Source: Betaproteobacteria bacterium
Lineage (GTDB): Bacteria; Pseudomonadota; Gammaproteobacteria; Burkholderiales; SG8-39
Assembly (NCBI GenBank): GCA_011391185.1
Contig: JAABRB010000056.1
Span: 1 to 13,727 of the forward strand
Direction of reading: 5' to 3'
Length of the DNA stretch: 13,727 nucleotides
Part shown: positions 5,819 to 12,795 of the stretch, in pieces
Layout of the letters: the number at the start of each line of letters is the position of its first letter
Position numbering within the stretch: position 1 is the stretch's first letter
Notes under the pieces: model-generated
Told to the model about the DNA's origin: nothing
What the model saw: the letters and a program-made list of their open reading frames with translations, nothing else
Databases searched by the model: none
Program-made: the position numbers and the translations under genes

Positions 5819-7306
5819 TTGAGCTACGTGCTCGCGCTCGATCAGGGCACGACGAGCTCGCGCGCGATCGTGTTCGACGAGCATGCGCGCATGCTCGGCA
5901 CAGCGCAGGCCGAATTTCGTCAGCTCTATCCGCAGCCGGGCTGGGTCGAGCACGAACCCGAGGAGATCTGGCGCACGCAACTCGACTGCGCACGCGGCGC
6001 GCTCGAACGCGCCGGGGTGCAGGCGGCGGATCTCGCCGCGATCGGCATCACCAATCAGCGCGAGACCGCGCTCATCTGGGACCGCGCCACCGGCAAGCCG
6101 GTTCACAACGCGATCGTCTGGCAGGACCGTCGCACGGCCGGGCAATGCGAACGGCTCAAGCAGGCAGGTCACGAAGCGCTCGTGCGAGCACGCACCGGCC
6201 TCGTCATCGATCCGTATTTCTCCGGGACCAAGATTGCCTGGCTGCTCGAAAACGTCCCGGGTGCCCGCGACCGCGCCGCGGCCGGTGACCTCGCGTTCGG
6301 AACGGTCGACACGTGGCTGATGTGGAAGCTTTCCGGCGGTGCTTTGCACGTCACCGACGTGTCGAACGCATCGCGGACGATGCTCTACGACATTGCAGTC
6401 AGCGCGTGGGACGAGGAACTTCTTGCGCTCCTCGGCGTGCCGCGGGCGGTGCTGCCCGATGTGCATCCCTCTTCGGGAATTTTCGGTGAAACCGATGCCG
6501 AACTGCTCGGCGCGCGAGTGCCGATCGCAGGTGTGGCCGGCGACCAGCAGGCGGCGCTCTTCGGCCAGGGATGCCACGCATCCGGGATGGCGAAGAACAC
6601 TTACGGCACGGGCTGCTTCATGCTGCTGCACTGCGGCGGCGAGCGCATTGCCTCGACACACGGGCTCGTCACGACCCGGGCCGCGGAAGTCGATGCTCCG
6701 GAGTTCGCGCTCGAAGGAAGCGTCTTTGTCGCCGGCGCCGTCGTGCAATGGCTGCGCGACGGACTGCGCATGATCAAGTCGTCGGTGGACGTCGAGGCGC
6801 TCGCCGGGAGCGTGCCGGACGCCGGCGGCGTCTTCTTCGTGCCGGCCTTCGTCGGACTCGGCGCGCCGCACTGGGATCCGCACGCGCGTGGCGCGATTAT
6901 CGGACTCACGCGCGGCACCACGGAAGCGCACATCGCGCGCGCGGCGCTCGAATCGATCGCGTTCCAGTCGGCGGAAGTGCTGCTGGCCATGCAGCAGGAT
7001 GCGGGGATGCAGCTCACCGAATTGCGGGTCGATGGGGGCGCAGCCGCGAACGACCTGCTCATGCAATTCCAGGCGGATCTGCTCGGCGTGCCGGTGGTCC
7101 GCCCACGCGTGCTTGAGACGACCGCGCTCGGCGCCGCGTATCTCGCCGGGATTGCGACCGGCGTCTGGCGCGATCGGAGCGAGATCGCGGCGCAGTGGCA
7201 TGCGGAGCGGCGCTTCACACCCACCATGTCGCGCGACGAGGCCGGGTCACGCGTTACGCAGTGGCGTCGCGCGGTGGAGCGAACGCGAGATTGGGCCCGG
7301 CCATGA
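5819..7306 (+). CDS. glpK: Glycerol kinase
   Basis: This cytoplasmic FGGY-family kinase converts glycerol and ATP to sn-glycerol 3-phosphate. It is 495 aa, the family norm. [16 protein letters not shown] (residues 5-20) is the ATP-binding phosphate loop. Arg81-Glu82 in NQRET and the [13 protein letters not shown] segment line the glycerol pocket. Asp242 in [11 protein letters not shown] matches the catalytic base. The C-terminal half carries [15 protein letters not shown] and [22 protein letters not shown]. The start is a TTG, fixed by the [13 protein letters not shown] family N-terminus and by GGGAGG eight bases or so upstream. No glpF, glpD or glpR lies beside it, so glycerol uptake and oxidation genes must be elsewhere. 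The epimerase gene follows after 28 bases and is probably co-transcribed. Confidence 0.96.
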   Translation: MSYVLALDQGTTSSRAIVFDEHARMLGTAQAEFRQLYPQPGWVEHEPEEIWRTQLDCARGALERAGVQAADLAAIGITNQRETALIWDRATGKPVHNAIVWQDRRTAGQCERLKQAGHEALVRARTGLVIDPYFSGTKIAWLLENVPGARDRAAAGDLAFGTVDTWLMWKLSGGALHVTDVSNASRTMLYDIAVSAWDEELLALLGVPRAVLPDVHPSSGIFGETDAELLGARVPIAGVAGDQQAALFGQGCHASGMAKNTYGTGCFMLLHCGGERIASTHGLVTTRAAEVDAPEFALEGSVFVAGAVVQWLRDGLRMIKSSVDVEALAGSVPDAGGVFFVPAFVGLGAPHWDPHARGAIIGLTRGTTEAHIARAALESIAFQSAEVLLAMQQDAGMQLTELRVDGGAAANDLLMQFQADLLGVPVVRPRVLETTALGAAYLAGIATGVWRDRSEIAAQWHAERRFTPTMSRDEAGSRVTQWRRAVERTRDWARP

Positions 7307-7334
7307 TCGCAACGCCGCACGAAGTCGCTTCGCA

Positions 7335-8258
7335 ATGAACGTGCTGATCACCGGCGGCGCGGGCTTTATCGGATCGCACGCCGTCGAGGCGCTGCTCGCC
7401 GCTGGCTCGCGTGTCACCGTTCTCGATAATTTCTCCAGCGGCAAGCGGGCAAACCTTCCGGCCACCGGCGAGCGCCTGACTGTGTTGGAGGGGGACATAC
7501 GCGACCTGGAAACGGTGCGGGCGGCCACCGCGGGCGCGAGCCACGTGCTGCATCTCGCCGCGCAGGTATCGGTCCCGGCATCGATCGCCGATCCGCTCGA
7601 GTCCTGTCGGCAGAACGTGCTCGGGTTCGTGACCGTGCTCGAGGCCGCGCGTGCCGCGGGCGTACAACGCGTCGTGTTCGCGTCGAGTGCCGCCGTATAC
7701 GGCATGCCGCGCGAGCTCCCGCTCACCGAGGAGTCTCCGGTCGCGCCCATTTCACCGTACGGCCTGGAGAAATCGATCGACGAACAGTATGGCCGGCTCT
7801 ACGCGGAGCTCTACGGGCTTTCGACGCTCGGGATGCGGTTCTTCAACGTGTACGGACCGCGCCAGGACCCGCACTCGCCCTACTCCGGCGTGATCAGCAA
7901 GTGGCATGGCGCGCTCGCCGCCGGCACGCCCGTGCGCATTTTCGGCGACGGCCTGCAGACGCGCGATTTCGTCTACGTTGGCGACATCGCGCAAGTGATC
8001 GTGCGGGCGCTTGCGGCGCCGGAAACCGGTGTCTGCAACGTCGGCACCGGGACGAGCGTCACGCTGCTCGACTTGCTGGCCGCGCTGGAACGTGCCGCGG
8101 GCCACGCGGCTGACCGCCACTTCGAGCTCGCCGCCGACGGCGATATCCGGTACTCGGCAACCGGCATCGAGCGGCTCCGCGAGCGAATCGGATTCGTGCC
8201 GGCCACCGGACTCGAGACCGGGCTGGGTGCGTTGCTGCGCGGGAGCCGGTCCGAGTGA
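7335..8258 (+). CDS. NAD-dependent epimerase/dehydratase, GalE-like (UDP-sugar 4-epimerase family)
   Basis: An extended short-chain dehydrogenase of 307 aa. GGAGFIG at residues 7-13 is the NAD-binding motif, DNFSSG at 31-36 the sugar-nucleotide epimerase hallmark, and HLAAQVSV follows beta-4. The catalytic set is Ser117 or Ser118 in SSAAVYG with Tyr142 and Lys146 in YGLEK. Downstream, FFNVYGPRQDP, IFGDGLQTRDFVYVGD and the NVGTG segment are typical of UDP-glucose or UDP-N-acetylglucosamine 4-epimerases. The exact sugar cannot be read from sequence. The likely role is making UDP-sugars for surface polysaccharide. The ATG at 7335 is fixed by the MNVLITGGAGFIG opening; no strong ribosome site precedes it. 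It follows glpK by 28 bases, and its pairing with glycerol kinase has no obvious metabolic logic. It ends shortly before the hairpin repeat at 8281. Confidence 0.92.
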   Translation: MNVLITGGAGFIGSHAVEALLAAGSRVTVLDNFSSGKRANLPATGERLTVLEGDIRDLETVRAATAGASHVLHLAAQVSVPASIADPLESCRQNVLGFVTVLEAARAAGVQRVVFASSAAVYGMPRELPLTEESPVAPISPYGLEKSIDEQYGRLYAELYGLSTLGMRFFNVYGPRQDPHSPYSGVISKWHGALAAGTPVRIFGDGLQTRDFVYVGDIAQVIVRALAAPETGVCNVGTGTSVTLLDLLAALERAAGHAADRHFELAADGDIRYSATGIERLRERIGFVPATGLETGLGALLRGSRSE

Positions 8259-8280
8259 GACGTGCGCGCGCGGCAATTTT

Positions 8281-8395
8281 GTCCCCTCCTCTCCGAGGAG
8301 GGCTGGCGCCGAAGGCGACAGGGTGGTGGCGTGCTCTGACCGAAGCTGCAACCACCCCCCGCCCTTCGGGCGGACCCCTCCTTGAAAAGGAGGGG
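8281..8395. repeat. Multi-hairpin palindromic intergenic repeat (REP/MITE-like)
   Basis: The element is a near-symmetric series of hairpins. CCCTCCTC/GAGGAGGG spans 8284-8302. CGCC-gaa-GGCG is at 8307-8317. A central stem GGGTGGT (8321-8327) pairs with ACCACCC (8351-8357). CCGCCC-ttc-GGGCGG follows at 8359-8373, and CCCCTCCTT-gaa-AAGGAGGGG at 8375-8395. It lies between the convergent epimerase and DUF3617-like genes. The A run (8396-8401) follows the last hairpin on the plus strand, and the T run (8278-8280 and 8282) precedes the first, so neither strand shows a canonical hairpin-plus-U terminator, although the structure could slow transcription. I recall elements of this design from other proteobacterial genomes; dispersal must be shown by searching this genome. 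Confidence 0.75.
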
Positions 8396-8411
8396 AAAAA
8401 ACGGAGACTGC

Positions 8412-8918
8412 TCAGCAGTCCCCGATCCGCCGGGCGCGACCACGCGCACGCTGCGTCACCGGCTCCGCTCCCGGACGGGTCGTCACCTCGTTTTCATACG
8501 AGTACGCGTCGCGTGCCTTGTTGAACCGGTAGACGGTGCGGATTCGCAGTTCCACGGGCGCCGTACATTCGAGCATCATGGTCATCGTATCGGCGACCAC
8601 GGTGTAGACCGGATCGTCGCACCGTGCCTTGCCGCTCGCGCGAATCGCACGTTCCTGATCCTCCCATCGGCTCATCGTCTGCTTGTTCAGGCAGATTGCG
8701 GTCCGCAGGATCTTCGCCACCGGGTCGTAGCCCATGTGCTCGAGTATGCGTGGCGGCACGTCCGCGATGGACGTCACCTGCTCGGGCGTGAGCTCCTGCG
8801 TCACTTCCCAGTTGCCGAGCCTGGGCTGGATCGGCGCCCGGTTCTGCGCGCCGGCCATGCCGGACGTTGCGGAAAATGCAAGCAGCGCGACGATCGTTGG
8901 AACTGCGTGGATACGCAT
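8412..8918 (-). CDS. Exported DUF3617-like protein
   Basis: A 168-aa protein with a clear Sec signal peptide (MRIHAVPTIVALLAFSATSGMAGA, cleavage probably before QNR). The mature part opens with PRLGNWEVTQEL, the pattern of DUF3617 proteins (PGLWEVT). It continues with a paired-cysteine core, ICLNKQTM and KARCDDPVYT, and ends in a basic tail and a terminal cysteine. The location is therefore periplasmic. Function is unknown for the family. The ATG at 8918 is chosen because GAGGAA lies about seven bases upstream and because it starts a proper signal peptide; an upstream start at 8942 would add eight polar residues before it. The gene converges with the epimerase gene across the hairpin repeat. 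It is probably transcribed alone, since 133 bases separate it from the membrane protein gene upstream. Confidence 0.75.
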   Translation of the reverse strand: MRIHAVPTIVALLAFSATSGMAGAQNRAPIQPRLGNWEVTQELTPEQVTSIADVPPRILEHMGYDPVAKILRTAICLNKQTMSRWEDQERAIRASGKARCDDPVYTVVADTMTMMLECTAPVELRIRTVYRFNKARDAYSYENEVTTRPGAEPVTQRARGRARRIGDC

Positions 8919-9051
8919 CGCAGGTTCCTCGTTGGAGCTCATTCTTGGTCACCCATGCGGAGGCGGCCAGTCGCAGCGGGCGTGAATCGCGAAAATACTC
9001 ACGCTACGCCACGATTTGGCGGCGGCCGCGTTGCCGTCGCTTGGCGCGCGA

Positions 9052-9534
9052 TTAGAGGACGCCGCCGGCGGCACGCCAGCGCCCGAATCGCTGCAACGCC
9101 ACGAGCCCGGCGCCGTGGAGTGCCGCGACCAGGGCGAGCGCCAGCAGCAGCCCCGCAACGCGCCCCGCGGAACCCACCGCCGATTGCGCAGCAATCTCCA
9201 CCATGGCCCAGAGCACTGCGGTGAACAGCGCGAACGCGACCGCCCACATCGCGACGAACTTGAGCAGTTGCCCCGGCTCGCGATCGGGAAGCATCCATGC
9301 GACGAGCATCGCGTGCACCAGCGTTGCGGGCGCCTCGCCCAGCACGAAAAAGAGCAGTAGCCCGGCCATCACGTCTCCGCCAGGCATGGCCCCACCCGGC
9401 TGGAAGTCGATCAGCCAGATCGTGATCGCCACGAATGGCAGAAGGAGCAGCGTGATAAAGGCGTGCCACAGCATCCACCACCGGGTGCCAAAGAAGAATG
9501 CCACGACCTGCTTGCCATCGAATTTCGCAACCAT
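9052..9534 (-). CDS. Unrecognised integral membrane protein, four predicted membrane segments
   Basis: I do not recognise this 160-aa protein. Four hydrophobic stretches are visible: about residues 18-42 (WHAFITLLLLPFVAITIWLI), 54-80 (DVMAGLLLFFVLGEAPATLVHAML), 90-113 (LLKFVAMWAVAFALFTAVLWAMVEI) and 122-143 (VAGLLLALALVAALHGAGLVAL). A short basic tail (RFGRWR) suggests a cytoplasmic C-terminus. The N-terminal MVAKFDGKQVVAFFFGTRWWMLWH is amphipathic and aromatic-rich. The ATG at 9534 is preferred; a GTG at 9585 would add 17 residues. The promoter-like TGCTAGAGT at 9609-9617 allows either. The neighbour on the right is also an unrecognised membrane protein on the same strand, but 209 bases and a separate promoter motif lie between them. 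Confidence 0.65.
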   Translation of the reverse strand: MVAKFDGKQVVAFFFGTRWWMLWHAFITLLLLPFVAITIWLIDFQPGGAMPGGDVMAGLLLFFVLGEAPATLVHAMLVAWMLPDREPGQLLKFVAMWAVAFALFTAVLWAMVEIAAQSAVGSAGRVAGLLLALALVAALHGAGLVALQRFGRWRAAGGVL

Positions 9535-9608
9535 GTCCGTCAGCCCCCGAGCGTCGGCACTGATGCCGCCCGCCCGGCTATCCACGCGTCATCACTATTA
9601 CCCGGTGG

Positions 9609-9637
9609 ACTCTAGCAGGCCGACGCGAATTGCGTCG
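9609..9637 (-). promoter_or_regulatory. Extended -10 promoter with overlapping inverted repeat
   Basis: TGCTAGAGT on the minus strand (9617-9609) resembles the extended -10 elements at 5734 and 5778, upstream of the four-segment membrane protein. An inverted repeat CGACGC-N5-GCGTCG (9621-9637) covers the spacer and the -35 position, where a repressor would fit. Confidence 0.4.
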
Positions 9638-9656
9638 CGGCGCCGCTTTGCGCGCC

Positions 9657-9677
9657 CCGCGCTCGTGAGGAGCGCGG
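9657..9677 (-). terminator. Hairpin downstream of the 196-aa membrane protein gene (weak terminator candidate)
   Basis: CCGCGCTC and GAGCGCGG form an 8-bp all-matched stem around a five-base loop, 66 bases past the stop of the minus-strand gene at 9744. No U tract follows in that direction, so intrinsic termination is doubtful. Confidence 0.3.
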
Positions 9678-9743
9678 CCGTGCTCGGGTGCTCGTCAAAT
9701 GCAGGATGCTCGACGTCGCGCGGCGGCGCGCCCTGCCCGCCGG

Positions 9744-10334
9744 TCAGTCGTCGTCGCGCCTTGCCATGCGGCGCAGCGCGTCGGGAACGAACCGCTCGGA
9801 AAACCCGGCGATGAATCCCCACACGAGCGCTTTGGCATAGTCCTGGGCCGTCGCAGGCGCATAGGAAAGAAAGCCGGCGAAGCCGTCGCATGCTTCGCGC
9901 GGAGCGACGCATGCGAAGGTCTGCAAAGCCGCGCCCGACACGATTCCGGCGGCAATCGCCAGATACAGGACCAGCGCACCGATCACGCCGGATAGCGGCG
10001 GGATGAGTGAATACAGGATCAGATAGGGGCTGCGCAGCCGACGGAGGTCTTCGCTCGTCAGCGCCCGCGACATGCCCTCCAACCGGTACAGACGCATCAA
10101 TGCGCTGAAAAATGCGCCCATCGCACCGAAGAGTGCGACGAACACGAGAATGGGCAGGTCGAGGGGCGGCTCCCACCCCTTGCGCGCATGCACGAGGATG
10201 CTCGGCAGCATGATCAGGCCCGCGATGGCAAGCGTCGAGACGAAGTAGCTCGAGAGCAGCCTCCGGTACACCTCGACGCGCAGCGCCTGGCGCAGCTCCT
10301 TCTCGTCCACCGGCTTGGAAGACTCGTTTTCCAT
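9744..10334 (-). CDS. Unrecognised membrane protein with conserved GFIAGFSERFVPD motif
   Basis: A 196-aa protein with a charged N-terminal cytoplasmic segment (ESSKPVDEKELRQALRVEVYRRLL). Hydrophobic segments follow at about residues 31-50 (YFVSTLAIAGLIMLPSILV), 61-84 (LPILVFVALFGAMGAFFSALM), 104-134 (YLILYSLIPPLSGVIGALVLYLAIAAGIV) and possibly 165-180. The end motif KALVWGFIAGFSERFVPDALRRM is one I have seen in uncharacterised bacterial membrane proteins with no assigned role. Two cysteines (FACVAPREACDG) lie between segments and could form a disulfide if periplasmic. The start at 10334 is chosen because AGGAGG stands seven bases upstream. The overlapping ATG at 10340 and GTG at 10337 are too close to it. 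The promoter motif TGCTAGACT at 10369-10377 precedes it. Confidence 0.72.
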   Translation of the reverse strand: MENESSKPVDEKELRQALRVEVYRRLLSSYFVSTLAIAGLIMLPSILVHARKGWEPPLDLPILVFVALFGAMGAFFSALMRLYRLEGMSRALTSEDLRRLRSPYLILYSLIPPLSGVIGALVLYLAIAAGIVSGAALQTFACVAPREACDGFAGFLSYAPATAQDYAKALVWGFIAGFSERFVPDALRRMARRDDD

Positions 10335-10368
10335 CACCATTCCTCCTGCTCCCTGGGCGATCCGGACC

Positions 10369-10377
10369 AGTCTAGCA
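10369..10377 (-). promoter_or_regulatory. Extended -10 promoter of the 196-aa membrane protein gene
   Basis: TGCTAGACT on the minus strand places TAGACT at 10374-10369. Transcription would start near 10362, about 28 bases before the ATG at 10334. The -35 position is weak. Confidence 0.45.
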
Positions 10378-10448
10378 ACATTCGCCCGGCAGAAGGAAAG
10401 TGCCCCGCTGCGGAAACAGGACCCGCGTCACATGGCGAAGGCGGCCGG

Positions 10449-10838
10449 CTAGGCGAGAATCTGCCAGGCCAGCACGACCTGACACACGAATCCGACGAAG
10501 AATGCGACAGTCCGCAGCCACGGAATGCCGAGCGTGTAAACCGCCAGGTGCACGACCCGCGCCCAAAAATATGCCGCGCAGGCATATACGGTGGCGTCAT
10601 TCGTGATCTTCAACGCATGCGCAATCAGCACGAGCACCGCAAACACCGCAAAATTCTCGATGGCGTTGTAATGCGCCGCTTTCATTCGCGTCGCCCATGG
10701 CGCTAGCGGCTTCGGGTGCGCCGGATAGCCGACCGCGTCGATGATCCCCCGGACCATGATCGTGTTGAGGATGTAGGGCATCCACATCAGCGCCGTGAGC
10801 AACGCCGTCCATGTCAGATACTTGAGCTCGACACTCAT
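10449..10838 (-). CDS. MAPEG family membrane protein
   Basis: A 129-aa four-helix inner-membrane protein of the MAPEG family (membrane-associated proteins in eicosanoid and glutathione metabolism). Bacterial members are mostly uncharacterised, and some have glutathione transferase or peroxidase activity. The diagnostic stretch is RMKAAHYNAIENFAVFAVLVLIAHAL, matching the family N-x2-E-x-F pattern around the glutathione site. The hydrophobic segments are about residues 8-27, 59-76, 84-100 and 108-127. The ATG at 10838 has AAAGGAGGG about seven bases upstream. A longer frame to 10877 exists but belongs to the decayed upstream gene region. The ATG overlaps the stop of the SpoIIAA-like remnant (ATGA), which points to one transcript with it and with the GFA gene further upstream. 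Confidence 0.87.
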   Translation of the reverse strand: MSVELKYLTWTALLTALMWMPYILNTIMVRGIIDAVGYPAHPKPLAPWATRMKAAHYNAIENFAVFAVLVLIAHALKITNDATVYACAAYFWARVVHLAVYTLGIPWLRTVAFFVGFVCQVVLAWQILA

Positions 10839-11021
10839 GAACCTACCCTCCTTTGTCGTTCTGGTTGAAGACCCCAATGCTTACCGCTCTCCGTCGGAAC
10901 CGTATCGCCCAGCCACGCCAGCGCCTGCGCACGATCCGCATGCAGAAAGTGCCGCACTTCGGCTTGAACGAAATGCCGAGACCAGCACGCCCTCCTCGCA
11001 CAGCAGTTCGTAGTCGATCAT
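10835..11021 (-). pseudogene. SpoIIAA/STAS-like (DUF3478-type) gene remnant, internal deletion with frameshift
   Basis: From the ATG at 11021 the frame begins MIDYELLCEEGVLVS, the usual N-terminus of short SpoIIAA-like STAS proteins. It then runs out of register and stops at 10881 after 46 codons. From about 10975 down to 10835 another frame reads RHFVQAEVRHF, then HADRAQALAWLGD, the usual C-terminus of the same family, and ends in TGA at 10835-10837. Members are normally about 120-125 aa, so roughly 75-80 residues are missing from the middle and the two ends are out of frame. The TGA overlaps the ATG of the MAPEG gene, so the original gene was coupled to it. The family identification rests on recognising both ends from memory. 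Confidence 0.68.
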
Positions 11022-11039
11022 CCGGATGGCCTTTCCCGG

Positions 11040-11468
11040 TCAGCGCTGCCCGATGTTGCTCTCCCGCAGAACTTCCGCGTCGCTCGGAAAATGAAACCAT
11101 TTCTGGGCCGATTTCGACCAGATGTGCAGTTTCGGGTTGAGCCAGTCGGTATCGTCGAACGTGCCGCCCGCTACGCCCATCGCATTCGGAAGCACCTCGG
11201 GCGTCCAGTAGACGGACGTCCCGCAGTTCTCGCAGAAATGCATGCCCACGTGTCGCCCGGCATCCGAGATCCGTTCGTATTTCCGCGTCGCCCCGCCGGA
11301 AAGCGTCACCGCCTCCCGGCGAAAGTAGCAGCCGATGCCGAACGCGCTGCCCGACCGCCGCTGGCAATCCTTGCAATGGCACACCGAGATCCGCATGGGA
11401 TCCCCCATGGTCTCGTACCGGACCGCGCCGCACGCACAGCCACCTGAACGCTTGCTGGTTTCACTCAT
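11040..11468 (-). CDS. GFA/CENP-V family zinc-binding protein (glutathione-dependent formaldehyde-activating-like)
   Basis: A 142-aa member of the GFA family, small zinc proteins named after an enzyme proposed to add formaldehyde to glutathione; most members have no proven activity. Zinc ligands are clear: GGCACGAVRY near residues 10-18, CHCKDCQRRSGS at about 29-40, and CENCGTSVYW at about 78-87. The central GIGCYFRREAVTLSGG and the TFDDTDWLNPKLHIWSKSAQKW segment are typical. It is soluble with no signal peptide. The ATG at 11468 has AGGAGG five or six bases upstream. The frame continues open to 11648 within the oxidoreductase gene but is not coding there. The oxidoreductase stop is 44 bases upstream, and the SpoIIAA-like remnant starts 18 bases beyond this stop, so these minus-strand genes probably form an operon. 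Confidence 0.88.
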   Translation of the reverse strand: MSETSKRSGGCACGAVRYETMGDPMRISVCHCKDCQRRSGSAFGIGCYFRREAVTLSGGATRKYERISDAGRHVGMHFCENCGTSVYWTPEVLPNAMGVAGGTFDDTDWLNPKLHIWSKSAQKWFHFPSDAEVLRESNIGQR

Positions 11469-11512
11469 GTTCGCCTCCTGTTTCCTGCGCCGAGGAAATT
11501 CGCGGGCCCGCT

Positions 11513-12538
11513 TCACGTTTCCCGCGAGATCCGCACGAGCCGCTTGCCGAGGTTCTCGCCCCGGTAGAGGCCCGCAATCGCACCGGGGGCCAGATCGATG
11601 CCGTCGAGGATGTCCTCGCGATAGCGGATCGCTCCACTGCGCACCCACTGCGCGAGCGCCGCGCGCGCCTCGGCGAAGCGCGGGGCGTAGTCGAAGATCA
11701 CGAAGCCCTGCATGCGCGCGCGCTTCACGAGCAGATGCCGTTCGACCCGCGGCCCCTGGGGCGCCGGATCCCAGCTTGCGATCGACGCAGTACCGCAGAT
11801 CACCACTCGCGCTCCGACGCGCAAGTGCCGATACACCGCGTCGCTGATCGCGCCTGCCGTGTTGTCATAGTAGACGTCGACGCCGTCACGGCAGGCGGCG
11901 GCAAGCGCAGTGTCGATATCCTCGCTCTTGTAGTCGATCGCGGCGTCGTAGCCGAATTCCTCCCGACACAAGCGCACCTTTTCCGCGCCGCCCGCGATGC
12001 CCACCGTCCTGCATCCGTTGATTTTCGCGATCTGGCCGACACAGGAACCGACCGCGCCCGCGGCGGTCGACACGACGACCGTGTCACCCGCCTTGAGCTG
12101 GCCGACGTCGAGCAGCCCGAAATAGGCGGTGAACCCGTTCAGACCCAGGACACCGAGCGCCGCCGAAAGCGGCAGGTCGGTGTCGGTGACGCGGCTTTCC
12201 ACCGCCTTCGCCGGAACCGCGGCGTAGTCCTGCCATCCAAACCAGCCGGTGACGAGATCGCCTGCACGAAATTCGGGATGCTTGGATTCCACGACGCGGC
12301 CCGCTGCGAGCGAGCGCATGACTGCGCCGATCGCGACCGGCTCCGAGTAGTTGGCGACCGCGCTGACCCAACCGCGCATCGCGGGCTCCACCGAGAGGTA
12401 GTGATTCCGGACCAGGATCTGGCCGTCGCCCGCCACAGGGACCGGGCCCTGGACGATCTCGAAGTGCTCGGCGCCCGGGATTCCCGCAGGCCGTGCCTTG
12501 AGCAGCACCTGACGGTTGATGGTCGCCCGATCTGGCAT
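11513..12538 (-). CDS. NADP-dependent oxidoreductase, zinc-free MDR family (PTGR/leukotriene B4 dehydrogenase-like)
   Basis: A 341-aa medium-chain dehydrogenase/reductase. It has the GLNGFTAYFGLLDVG stretch (about residues 132-146) and the dinucleotide motif TAAGAVGSCVGQIAK (158-172) of the prostaglandin reductase / 2-alkenal reductase group. It lacks the catalytic-zinc Cys-His set of alcohol dehydrogenases. GGAEKVRL, ending near residue 190, fits NADPH preference. VDVYYDNTAG corresponds to the family YFDNVGG. These enzymes reduce the double bond of alpha,beta-unsaturated ketones and aldehydes; the substrate here is unknown. The C-terminal VERHLLVKRARMQGFVIFDY is also family-typical. The ATG at 12538 has GGAG about eight bases upstream. 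A promoter-like TGCTAGAGT lies at 12614-12622. It probably leads the GFA-MAPEG gene group, which would suit a detoxification theme, but that is inference. Confidence 0.92.
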   Translation of the reverse strand: MPDRATINRQVLLKARPAGIPGAEHFEIVQGPVPVAGDGQILVRNHYLSVEPAMRGWVSAVANYSEPVAIGAVMRSLAAGRVVESKHPEFRAGDLVTGWFGWQDYAAVPAKAVESRVTDTDLPLSAALGVLGLNGFTAYFGLLDVGQLKAGDTVVVSTAAGAVGSCVGQIAKINGCRTVGIAGGAEKVRLCREEFGYDAAIDYKSEDIDTALAAACRDGVDVYYDNTAGAISDAVYRHLRVGARVVICGTASIASWDPAPQGPRVERHLLVKRARMQGFVIFDYAPRFAEARAALAQWVRSGAIRYREDILDGIDLAPGAIAGLYRGENLGKRLVRISRET

Positions 12539-12613
12539 CCGGAAACTCCAGGGAAGATGCGCGAGTCGTCAATTTCCCGACGTTCGTGCCCGCTTTCGCC
12601 GCGCCAGTCTCGA

Positions 12614-12622
12614 ACTCTAGCA
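12614..12622 (-). promoter_or_regulatory. Extended -10 promoter of the oxidoreductase gene
   Basis: TGCTAGAGT on the minus strand places TAGAGT at 12619-12614 and a start near 12607, giving a leader of about 69 bases. An inverted repeat GTCGC-N5-GCGAC (12634-12648) covers the -35 position and could be an operator. The rest of the 257-base gap to 12795 holds one more inverted repeat, CACCGAC-agc-GTCGGTG (12757-12773), just before the plus-strand gene at 12796, and nothing else I recognise. Confidence 0.45.
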
Positions 12623-12795
12623 GGGTAAGCCCCGTCGCGAAGTGCGACCTAATCCACGGGCCAGCCGTCCCATCTGCAAAGTCTGTCACGGCAACCGGGA
12701 TCCTGAAGGACCGGCCCCGGGAAGTGGCGTGCTTGTTGCATCGCTGTCTGGCGTCGCACCGACAGCGTCGGTGTCAAGGCAGTCGGGAGGCGTCA

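Noticed and set aside
4943..7201. Minus-strand open frame of 752 codons across sucC, the DUF2889 gene and glpK
   Set aside because: It is out of frame with sucC and DUF2889 and antisense to glpK, which all have family motifs. Long open antisense frames are expected at this GC content.
8281..8401. Bidirectional intrinsic terminator between convergent genes
   Set aside because: The A and T runs are on the wrong side of the hairpins for either direction of transcription; a structured repeat element is the better description.
12586..12795. Longer N-terminus for the 153-aa protein
   Set aside because: The upstream codons have no membrane or domain character, and a ribosome site with the hydrophobic anchor marks the ATG at 12796.
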